The position numbers and the translations under genes are program-made. From Parabacteroides sp. AD58 (GTDB lineage: Bacteria > Bacteroidota > Bacteroidia > Bacteroidales > Tannerellaceae), in the NCBI RefSeq assembly GCF_023744375.2, contig NZ_CP146284.1:1674001-1738000 (forward strand): a stretch of 64,000 bases of DNA, given 5' to 3'. The notes under the pieces are model-generated. The model did not search any database and was not told where the DNA came from. It was given only the letters and a program-made list of their open reading frames with translations. Positions 56,922 through 64,000 of this stretch are shown here, piece after piece. Each line of letters opens with the position of its first letter. Positions within the stretch are counted from its first letter, which is position 1.

Positions 56922-59234
56922 TCAATTTCTGTTCAGTATTCCGGAATCTTTATCTTTATTTTGCATCTTCAGTTTCACGCCTGACTTGGACTTGCCGAAT
57001 GAGAAGTTGTAAACAAGGTTTATATACACCATATTGGCATTGTTGATGATTCTTTCGGTTTCTGTACGTTGCAGAAGCGGTGTCCCTGATACGGATGTAA
57101 CCTGTTTCCATGAATCATAGAACGGGTATCTTATGCCTCCGGTGATGGTCAGGTTCTTGATTGGTTTATAAGACAGTTCCACTGATGCCATACTTGGTAT
57201 GTTTTTCGTCGTCTGTCCGATAAGTGATTTCTTCTGAGTCTGGTAGAACAGCTGCAATCCCCATTTATTGTATGCAAGGTATATTGACGGAATGATAGAA
57301 TAGCCTGTATGGTTCCACTGTGAATCACCCAGTCTGTTTATCTGATGGAACACTTCAGAATACAGTCTCAGTCTGAGTATATTGTTTGAAAACGGATACC
57401 ACTGCAGAAACAGACTGGCTTTCATGTTCTGAGCGTTGTCCAGGTTGCCGAATGTCTCAATGATGTTTGTATCATCCGATTGGAAAATCGGTGCGATGGC
57501 ATCTTTTGTATATGAGTATCCCACTTCAGCATTGATAACAAATTTCTTGAAGCCTTTGAAGTAGGACAGCGACAAATCATGATTGTTGCTCGGGGCCAAA
57601 TTCGGATTTCCCGCAAATATATAGTTGGGATCCTTGAAATACGGATTATAAGTGAGCGAAGATACCGACGGGTTTTCGGTGTTCACCTCGTAATTGAACA
57701 TCAGATCCGAACTTTGGTCTATGAAGTATCCCAATTTCACCTGAGGACGGAAATAGGTAAAGTTGTAGGTCTTGTTCTCAATGGTGGTAAATATATTGTT
57801 GTTTACACCGGCACTTATGCTGTAATTGAATCTTTCCCCCAGCATCCCGGTTATGCCCAGATAGGAATAGATTTCATTGGTGGTTATCCGGTTGTTTGAA
57901 GGCAGATTGTTCTGGATACTGTTGTTGTACATGTACCTGGTTCCGACATACAGGTTTGCAGTCTTCATCTTATAGTTATACAGCGCCTCGCCGATAACGG
58001 AGTATTTGTCCGTGTTGATTACCGTTGCCGTTTCAAAATCCAGTTTTTCATCCAGGAGTTCCTTGTATTCATAATCATAGTCTGACTTGTAGTAAGTACC
58101 GACAAGATTCATTATCAGTTCATGTCTGGAACCGAATGATTTGCTGAAATACATATCCATAACCGGACTGATGTATTTGTCTTTGTCCGAGCTTTCACCG
58201 ATTTTGACGGATTCCACGTCATTTATCCTTGATGTGATGTCCTGTATCGAGGAACGTCTGCGGTTCAAGGAGTTGAAGGACAGTTTTGCACTGAACAGAT
58301 AGTTGTCCGCTTTTGAGTTGTTGAAACTGATTTCAGCCATCTGCTGTTCATAGGCATACGGGCTGTTGCGTCCACTTTTTGTCTTTTGGTAATCTGTTCC
58401 TCCGACAGAATATGCCATTTCTTCATCCAATACCCTTTTGTTGTAGTTTCTGTAATTGATATTGTATGTTACGCCTATCTGCGAATTTCCCCAGTTGTAT
58501 TTGAAGTTGACAACATTGTTGCCGAAGCCTGTAGTCACGGCATTCTGGGTATTGATGCCGACAGAACCTCCGTTCTGTTTTTCCTTGGTCACTACATTTA
58601 TGACCGCTCCCAATCCCATATTGGAGTATTGGATGGGCGGTTGTGTGTAATAGTCTATTTTTGCGATGTTCTCGGGAGATATGACTGAAAGGTCAGTCGG
58701 AGTTGACGGAACCCCGTTGATCAGGATCTTTACCGCCTTGCCGTCAACCGACGAGACACTCTGGTCAAGAACCTGTATCTTGGGCAGAAATTCCAATGCG
58801 GACAGAGCACTGCTGTATTGCCCCTTTTCTACATTGGTCAGTTTATATTCTTTCTTGTCGGCAAATCTTTTCACCATGCTTGCCGTAACAACTACCTCTT
58901 CCAGATTCATAGAATTTTCCTGTAGGTGTATTATACCCAAATCGGTTGTTTTGTCCAGTTTCAGATCCTGATAATGGTTCGAGTAGCCCAGAAATGATAT
59001 TTCAAGACCATAATCTCCGGACTTCAGTCCTTCTATGGCAAATCGACCTTCTCCATCCGTGGTTCCTCCTTTGTAATAAAGGGAATCTGTCTTGGATCTG
59101 ATTACCACTGAGGCTCCGGTTACAGAATGTTCCCTGGAATCCTTCACAACACCTTTGACGGTATGTTGAGCCCATGCCGGTATTGTACACACGATACTGC
59201 AAAGCAGCAAAAAAATAAGTTTCAATCTTCTCAT
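56922..59234 (-). CDS. Outer-membrane TonB-type receptor, OMP_b-brl_3 family
   Basis: A 770-residue exported beta-barrel protein. Signal peptide about 1-22; carboxypeptidase-regulatory-like domain about 24-110 (VKGVVKDSREHSVTGASVVIRS); a plug-like region about 120-215 (VEKGQYSSALSALEFLPKIQV, KILINGVPSTPTDL); and a beta-barrel of the OMP_b-brl_3 type to the end. It is not a SusC and has no SusD partner. The regulator gene lies 105 bases upstream on the same strand, with a promoter and 11-bp-spaced repeats between them. Its cargo is unknown. Confidence 0.85.
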   Translation of the reverse strand: MRRLKLIFLLLCSIVCTIPAWAQHTVKGVVKDSREHSVTGASVVIRSKTDSLYYKGGTTDGEGRFAIEGLKSGDYGLEISFLGYSNHYQDLKLDKTTDLGIIHLQENSMNLEEVVVTASMVKRFADKKEYKLTNVEKGQYSSALSALEFLPKIQVLDQSVSSVDGKAVKILINGVPSTPTDLSVISPENIAKIDYYTQPPIQYSNMGLGAVINVVTKEKQNGGSVGINTQNAVTTGFGNNVVNFKYNWGNSQIGVTYNINYRNYNKRVLDEEMAYSVGGTDYQKTKSGRNSPYAYEQQMAEISFNNSKADNYLFSAKLSFNSLNRRRSSIQDITSRINDVESVKIGESSDKDKYISPVMDMYFSKSFGSRHELIMNLVGTYYKSDYDYEYKELLDEKLDFETATVINTDKYSVIGEALYNYKMKTANLYVGTRYMYNNSIQNNLPSNNRITTNEIYSYLGITGMLGERFNYSISAGVNNNIFTTIENKTYNFTYFRPQVKLGYFIDQSSDLMFNYEVNTENPSVSSLTYNPYFKDPNYIFAGNPNLAPSNNHDLSLSYFKGFKKFVINAEVGYSYTKDAIAPIFQSDDTNIIETFGNLDNAQNMKASLFLQWYPFSNNILRLRLYSEVFHQINRLGDSQWNHTGYSIIPSIYLAYNKWGLQLFYQTQKKSLIGQTTKNIPSMASVELSYKPIKNLTITGGIRYPFYDSWKQVTSVSGTPLLQRTETERIINNANMVYINLVYNFSFGKSKSGVKLKMQNKDKDSGILNRN

Positions 59235-59256
59235 GACGAATAGCTGTTTTTTTGTG

Positions 59257-59264
59257 CAAAAGTA
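59257..59264 (-). promoter_or_regulatory. -7 element of the outer-membrane receptor gene
   Basis: TACTTTTG on the minus strand, 22 bases before the receptor ATG. No TTTG at 19-20 bases, which fits dependence on an activator. Confidence 0.5.
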
Positions 59265-59297
59265 ATGTTCGACAAGAAAAAGCAGCTATAAAACAGC

Positions 59298-59335
59298 TGA
59301 CATTTTGCTGACATCTGCCTGACAATTGGCTGAAA
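59298..59335 (-). promoter_or_regulatory. TGTCA direct repeats spaced 11 bp, candidate regulator box
   Basis: TGACA at 59298, 59309 and 59320 and a variant TGAAA at 59331 (plus-strand view; TGTCA on the minus strand) recur at exactly 11-base steps. They lie about 34 to 71 bases upstream of the -7 element of the receptor gene, where an OmpR/PhoB-type activator would bind. Confidence 0.6.
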
Positions 59336-59339
59336 GTCA

Positions 59340-60104
59340 TCAGTTTTCTATTTTGAGCGAATAATATCCACCTTTATCCGAAATTATCCGCACGTTGCTG
59401 TTGCTCTCAACGACAGGTTTCAACCGGCGGACTAATGTGTATAATGTTTCTTTGGAATTGTCCTTACCCGGCCATAGTTTCTTGCAGATTTCATTGATCG
59501 GCACCTTTTTGCATTCGCTGGTGATAAGGATTTTCATGAACGCATACTGCATCGGCGTAAAATGGATTTCTTCATGGTTTCCATTGTAGAACAATGAACG
59601 GGAGTCGGAAAATACAATATCTCCGAAAACTATAGACTGATTGTCGGACTGAAGGCTTGGATATATGGATTTCTTGTGATTCAGGTAAAACATGGAGAAC
59701 ATACCCCAAAGTATTGACGCTATAAACAACATGCCGGGAACTGTTTGTTCGGACATGCTGAAAACTGCGGCTTTGGAGCAGTTGGGATACGCCCTTACAT
59801 GAAGTCTTTCTTCACCACACTTATAGGTCATGGTATCACTGCAGAAGGATACATTGCTTGTTTCCTCCGTGCACATTGCCAGATAGGAAGTTTTCTTCAG
59901 CTGGTCAATTTTTAATTTTGACCTGTACACTTTCAGCGTGTCAGCCGTAATACGGTCTGATTGTTTGTATAGGATAGTCTGGGCCAAAGCTTGGTTGACA
60001 TCATCTATAATATGTTCTTTCGCGGTTGTATAGTTGCCGTAACTCAGGAACAATGATGGTATCATCAAAGAGAAAAATACTGTTATTGCTATAAATGGAT
60101 TCAT
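59340..60104 (-). CDS. Membrane-anchored winged-helix (OmpR/PhoB-type) regulator
   Basis: A 254-residue one-component regulator. A first helix (about 4-22) and a second (about 125-141) bracket a periplasmic domain of about 100 residues with four cysteines (78, 88, 96, 109). The cytoplasmic C-terminal 95 residues (about 160-252) form a Trans_reg_C winged helix (HFTPMQYAFMKILI, then VPINEICKKLWPG, TLYTLVRRLKP, and ISDKGGYYSL). The order is the reverse of CadC/ToxR, whose DNA-binding domain is N-terminal. It is presumably a sensor controlling the adjacent receptor gene. Confidence 0.8.
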   Translation of the reverse strand: MNPFIAITVFFSLMIPSLFLSYGNYTTAKEHIIDDVNQALAQTILYKQSDRITADTLKVYRSKLKIDQLKKTSYLAMCTEETSNVSFCSDTMTYKCGEERLHVRAYPNCSKAAVFSMSEQTVPGMLFIASILWGMFSMFYLNHKKSIYPSLQSDNQSIVFGDIVFSDSRSLFYNGNHEEIHFTPMQYAFMKILITSECKKVPINEICKKLWPGKDNSKETLYTLVRRLKPVVESNSNVRIISDKGGYYSLKIEN

Positions 60105-60145
60105 GTTTTATCTGTTATTAGTCTTGAAAGTATGTGTATTTTTGT

Positions 60146-61264
60146 TCATTGCCTGTCAGATTCCAATTCTTTCTCAATTTCCTCAATTGTAGGCAAACTT
60201 CCTCGAAAATCTTTCGGTAGAGCTTGTCCTAATTCATAATCGGAAATTCCGATAGGCTTCTGAATATCACGCAAGGCATATTCTGCTTTGATACGGTCTT
60301 TACTCTTGCAAAGCAGCAGTCCGATAGTCCGGTTATCCCCCTTTCGGCAAAGAATATCATCTACAGCAGAACAGTAGAAATTCAGTTTGCCGATATATTC
60401 CGGCATGAACTCTGTATCTTTTAATTCGATTACTAAGTAACGGTGCAGAAAGGCGTTATACATCAATATGTCAATATAATAATCATCACCAGATACCTCT
60501 ATATGATACTGCCGTCCTATGAAAGCAAAGCCAGCCCCCATTTCTACAAGGAATTTCTCCACATGCTTCACCAAACCGATTTCCACATCACGCTCATTGT
60601 ATTGCTCTGTGAAAGTCAGCATATCAAATATATATGGGTCTTTGAGCATTGATTTCACATCATTTGCTTCCGGAACAGGCAGGGTTTCAGTGAAATTGTT
60701 AGCCAACGCTCCATGCTTGCCATAATCATCAAGTTTGATGGCTTCTTGCAAATAGCGTGTTGTCCAGTGATTAGTAATACTCTGCACCATATACCAATAG
60801 CGTGCACGAATATCTTTAACCTGCTTTATCAATACAAGATTGTGCGTCCAATCCAGATGCTTGATGGGGAGGGTGAAATTATATTCATCCAATTGCGAAA
60901 TCACTGATTTCGCAATTGGAGAAACTGCCCTTTTTATCATCGTAAGTTCCTGATTATACTCATTGAAAAACTGTACCATATATTGCATGTTACGTACAGT
61001 AAATCCTTTTATTTCGGAATAATCGTTCTTCAAGTCCGCTGCCAGCCGTTGCAAGGTTTTTTTGCCCCAACCGTCTGCATCCTGACTTTGCTGCAACATG
61101 CCGCCAATATCCCAATACATCCTGAGCATTTCTTCATTGGCAGCATAAATCGCCCTTTGCTGGGCTATCAGTACCCGTTGCTTGATTTTGCGAAGCAATG
61201 TCGCATAACCACGAAAGCTATCCGACATGTTTTCAATTGCTTGTTTATCTGTATTTTTAGCCAT
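60146..61264 (-). CDS. DUF1016 (YhcG) PD-(D/E)XK nuclease-domain protein
   Basis: A 372-residue protein with an N-terminal helical DUF1016 domain (about 15-180, RAIYAANEEMLRMYWDIGGM) and a C-terminal PD-(D/E)XK domain: Asp265 in DYYIDILMY and Glu280-Leu-Lys282 in VIELKDTEF. All catalytic residues appear intact. YhcG-like proteins are common in mobile DNA; their function is not settled (DNA repair or defence is suggested). The ATG at 61264 has an AAAGGAG ribosome site and is preferred to an upstream start at 61327. It lies next to the relaxase gene. Confidence 0.85.
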   Translation of the reverse strand: MAKNTDKQAIENMSDSFRGYATLLRKIKQRVLIAQQRAIYAANEEMLRMYWDIGGMLQQSQDADGWGKKTLQRLAADLKNDYSEIKGFTVRNMQYMVQFFNEYNQELTMIKRAVSPIAKSVISQLDEYNFTLPIKHLDWTHNLVLIKQVKDIRARYWYMVQSITNHWTTRYLQEAIKLDDYGKHGALANNFTETLPVPEANDVKSMLKDPYIFDMLTFTEQYNERDVEIGLVKHVEKFLVEMGAGFAFIGRQYHIEVSGDDYYIDILMYNAFLHRYLVIELKDTEFMPEYIGKLNFYCSAVDDILCRKGDNRTIGLLLCKSKDRIKAEYALRDIQKPIGISDYELGQALPKDFRGSLPTIEEIEKELESDRQ

Positions 61265-61351
61265 ATTCTCCTTTGATATATTTACAAAGTTACGTTTTTT
61301 ATTCGATTGTACATCAAATTCATACAATATTATTAGTTATTCTCTTATGAG

Positions 61352-62818
61352 CTATCTTCTCATCGAAAATCCTCTTTTCTGCTGCTGGTCATAATTCCCT
61401 TCCACCACATTGTCGACTTCCCGTCTGGCTTTGATTTGCTCCCGGTTGTCAAATTCACCTTTTTGTCTGGCAGTGAAGTACAGGAAATCCCCTGCCGCCT
61501 GATGTGATTGTCTGTCATCCCCGAACAGGTTAAGAGCGTTCTTGATGTCAGATACCTGTTCCGTGTCAAAACGTGGCTTGTAATAATCACGGGCGAAACG
61601 GATAACACTGTGTACTGCCTTACGGAAGATGTCGCTCGTTTTGAGCAGCAGGAAACTGAGACAACCGATAATATGGCTTTGCCATGCAATCCGTTTTTTA
61701 AACCTTGTTGTTTCCTGTGCATATTCCGTTTCCTTACGGTTCAGTTCGGACCGGTGTTTGGCCTCCAGTTGTATCAGCTCACGGCTATGGTCGTTTTGTA
61801 TGGTCTGGATTTTATCCTGCAACCGTTCAATGGTTTCCTCGTGCGTGGAAATCTCACAGCGCAAATCCTCTATTTCATTTTTCAGGGCTTTTGATTTCCC
61901 GGTAGCCCAGCCGACAGCGGCGTTCAGAAGCTCGCTTCCTTTTTCCTTGTTCAGTCTGGAGCGTTTCTCGCTGATAGCCCTGTCAAGGTCTTCACTCTGC
62001 CGTTCCTTTTCATTTGCCTTTTCGATAAGGGCATTGGTGATATTTTCCGTTTCCTGCATCTTTTTGTTCGCCATTTCCAGCTGATGTTCCCGATATTGCC
62101 TCGTGGCATCAAGTCGCTTCATTTCCTCCTTCTGCTTCCCAATGATAAAGTCGTTACGTTCCTGATGTTCCTTGCCTGTAACAGCCTTTGACTGCCCACG
62201 CTCCATCAGAAGTATGTCGGATGCCAAATTCTGCATTTCTGTCATATCCTCGTCATTGAGCTTGCGGCTCTTGCCTGTGTCATGGTTCATCCAGTCGAAA
62301 ACGATATGGGCATGGTAATTTGGCTTGAACCATCTTTCGCCTACTTTGAAACTCTCCCTGTCTTCCGCTTCCGGCTGACCGTTCAGCCAGTGCCCCTCGT
62401 CCTTGTGCAGGAAGATCTGGAGTGGAGTGATGCCCCAGCGTCTCTGGCACTCCTCGCCAAACTTGCGAACATCTGCCAGTGTCGTGTCCGGTCTGATGAG
62501 CAACACGCCCTCACGGATTGGCGAGCATCCAGCCACCTTGGTGATTTTCCCGTTCCTGCCTTTGCGTTCACGCTCCTTCTCCTGCATCGCACGTCCTGTC
62601 TTTTCCTTGACCATCCGCTTGATGTAGTCATAGTGCGCCTGCAGGTCGGGGTTGCCGAAGCCTAGGTTTATCCACTGCTCGTTACCGGCAGTCAGTTCGG
62701 GCACGATGTAGATTTGAGACTTGCCGATATTGCGCATGTACTCGGCAGTTCTCCGGTTATGAGCCCCGCTTGATGTGACTCTGCAGGGCTTGATATGTAT
62801 GCTTGATTTTGTTGCCAT
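61352..62818 (-). CDS. MobV-family relaxase
   Basis: A 488-residue mobilization protein that nicks one strand at oriT for transfer. MobV motifs are visible: AHNRR (19-23), HKDEGH (138-143) and the metal-binding HAHIVFDW (169-176). A long charged coiled coil (about 205-400) and a short hydrophobic stretch near 415-430 follow. The start is the ATG at 62818 (MATKSSIHIK); the longer frame to 62875 has no support. The hairpin-rich region upstream is a plausible oriT. A helper conjugative system would be needed: no type IV secretion genes are in the window. Confidence 0.93.
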   Translation of the reverse strand: MATKSSIHIKPCRVTSSGAHNRRTAEYMRNIGKSQIYIVPELTAGNEQWINLGFGNPDLQAHYDYIKRMVKEKTGRAMQEKERERKGRNGKITKVAGCSPIREGVLLIRPDTTLADVRKFGEECQRRWGITPLQIFLHKDEGHWLNGQPEAEDRESFKVGERWFKPNYHAHIVFDWMNHDTGKSRKLNDEDMTEMQNLASDILLMERGQSKAVTGKEHQERNDFIIGKQKEEMKRLDATRQYREHQLEMANKKMQETENITNALIEKANEKERQSEDLDRAISEKRSRLNKEKGSELLNAAVGWATGKSKALKNEIEDLRCEISTHEETIERLQDKIQTIQNDHSRELIQLEAKHRSELNRKETEYAQETTRFKKRIAWQSHIIGCLSFLLLKTSDIFRKAVHSVIRFARDYYKPRFDTEQVSDIKNALNLFGDDRQSHQAAGDFLYFTARQKGEFDNREQIKARREVDNVVEGNYDQQQKRGFSMRR

Positions 62819-62867
62819 ATTCTTAAATTTTGATTCAGGTTGTCTGACTAAAGTTGTTAGCTGATGT

Positions 62868-63069
62868 CCGCTCATAACCGCACAGGGCTCTTAGGGGTGT
62901 AACCCATAAGCGGAGATTGCAAAGAGAGGGTCACTCTTTGCTCGGGGTTCTCAGGGGAGAAACGCCCTGAGTGGGTTCCTAGGGCAAAGTCCTAAGTGGG
63001 ACGGGGCAAAGCCCAGCCCCTCGGGAGAGCCCACAACTACGTAAGCGGAGCGTGTAGTTATAGTGGGCT
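62868..63069. other. Candidate oriT, array of hairpins
   Basis: The 307-base gap before the relaxase gene is packed with short inverted repeats: 62890-62898/62902-62910, 62919-62926/62934-62941 (8 bp perfect), 62950-62956/62965-62971 (7 bp) and the larger 63028-63040/63054-63069 (AGCCCAC, then AACTAC, closed by GTAGTT, ATA, GTGGGCT). Position directly upstream of a MobV gene is where oriT usually sits. No nic site can be assigned. Confidence 0.5.
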
Positions 63070-63125
63070 ATATCAATGGCAAGCCATTGTCCGTACACTA
63101 CAACCTCCGGTTTCCCTCTCCTCCG

Positions 63126-64000
63126 TTAAGGAGGGTTTCCGTCACCGCTGCCGATTGGGGATGCACCGACCAGCACAAGCCCCAGATCATCTATCAGCTT
63201 TTGAAGGGCGGGGTTCTTTTCTATCATCCTTTGCAGGATTCTTTCCGCTTCCACCAGATGGTCGGCTGTACAATTTATCCTGCTTTCCCGTATCTGGAAG
63301 ATTATCCAGTCGGCTATGTCAATATGTGCAGCCTTCTGCTCCGGCGTTGCGTTCTTCTCTATGAGGTCAGACACCATCACCTTGCAGAAGGTCATGCCGT
63401 CGGCACGCTCTTTCCATTCGGCATAGGCATCGGCATCCGGAAAGAGAAGCACGGTCCGTCCGGTCAGCACACGGAGCTTTTCCTCCCGCAACTGGCTTTT
63501 GCCTCCTACCGCCAGCCATACATAGCCGGGGAAGAGGGCGGAACCGATAACGGCACTCTTCTCGGATTCCACCAGAACCGCCACCTTGTCAGGATAGACA
63601 TTCAGCAGGTGTTCCCCGAAAAGGCATTGGGAAAGCTGCCATTCCTCCGCCAGTACCCGTTGTCTTTTCAGTATGCTGTGTATCCAGTTCACTGCCGATG
63701 TCTGTCCGTCCTTTACACGGTGTCCGTCCCCGGGATTGTACTGCATCACCTTGCCTGTCCGCACCTTGTTCTCCCGGTCAATCTGCCAGAAGATGACCGC
63801 ACCGTCACGGGTTGCTCCCAGACGGTAATCCTCCATAACCTTTTCAGCACTTCCTTTGCCTTGCAGCCGTAATAGGAATCAAGCAGTGCTGAAAGGAAAC
63901 GGCAGAAGTTGCTATGCACGCTCTGCGATTTCTCCACATAGTGCGGCGAAATGTAACCGATGGCTGTCTGTTGCAGCGGTTGCTTGGGCTTCTGCGCCAT
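63126..64000 (-). pseudogene. Frameshifted toprim/DUF6371-like gene, 5' end at window edge
   Basis: Two overlapping frames read as one protein. The upstream frame (63746-64000) encodes MAQKPKQPLQQTAIGYISP to CKAKEVLKR; the second frame (stop 63126) continues MEDYRLGATRDGAVIFWQIDREN. Joining them needs one extra base near 63836-63846, in an AAAAGGTT context. The downstream part contains toprim-like VLVESEKSA and LFPDADAY motifs, as in primase- or DUF6371-type proteins of Bacteroidales mobilizable elements. The gene may start outside the window. Either a true frameshift mutation or a sequencing error. Confidence 0.6.

Noticed and set aside
56728..56925. 65-codon minus-strand frame in the gap left of the receptor gene
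   Set aside because: No recognisable domain and it overlaps the end of the receptor gene in another frame.
63063..63872. 269-codon plus-strand frame at the right end
   Set aside because: Antisense to the toprim-like gene, which has clear motifs (VESEKSA, DADAY) on the minus strand.

Overview
This window is chromosomal DNA of a Bacteroidales bacterium, most likely a Parabacteroides or close relative (the genus is inferred from gene content and style, not from a marker gene). The evidence is two SusC/SusD pairs, an rseC-rnfBCDGEA operon, AcrAB/NodT-type efflux genes, and promoters of the Bacteroidetes form (TTTG or TTG, about 19-20 nt, TAnnTTTG) in place of the E. coli -35/-10 type. No rRNA, tRNA or CRISPR array is visible.

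Left part (1-30,200) is core chromosome. A minus-strand operon runs rseC-rnfB-rnfC-rnfD-rnfG-rnfE-rnfA-galE, giving the ion-pumping ferredoxin:NAD+ oxidoreductase followed by UDP-galactose epimerase. Next come a DUF5009 acyltransferase-like membrane protein, a DUF3078 outer-membrane protein, pyrG-yidC, a Gfo/Idh/MocA oxidoreductase, an antiporter-kdsB operon divergent from an AlbA_2 protein, an ECF sigma factor, rarA, the serine operon serC-serA-DUF1015, a 5'-nucleotidase-like phosphoesterase, lepA, an M23 peptidase and a small membrane protein. A probable independent small RNA (about 70 nt) lies between lepA and the M23 gene.

Middle part (30,200-43,800) holds a tripartite RND efflux operon with an LpxA-like acyltransferase as its fourth gene, preceded by a dense set of nested palindromes. 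It continues with an ExoX-C-domain protein, a TPR protein, an acyltransferase_3 protein, an ORF6N-domain protein and a nitroreductase.

From 43,800 to 54,900 two polysaccharide- or glycan-uptake SusC/SusD loci are transcribed divergently. Their susC 5' ends and leaders form a long inverted repeat, perfect over 59 bp across both start codons, so the locus could rearrange.

The right end (about 56,500-64,000) looks like a mobilizable element: a MobV relaxase, a hairpin-rich candidate oriT, a frameshifted toprim/DUF6371-like gene, a DUF1016 (YhcG-type) nuclease-like protein, and an outer-membrane receptor next to a membrane-anchored winged-helix regulator. Upstream of the receptor promoter are TGTCA direct repeats every 11 bp, the spacing used by OmpR/PhoB-type regulators. 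The gene just left of this region (an AAA-ATPase-like/PD-(D/E)XK protein) stops in the middle of its nuclease motif, which makes about 56,517 a candidate element boundary.
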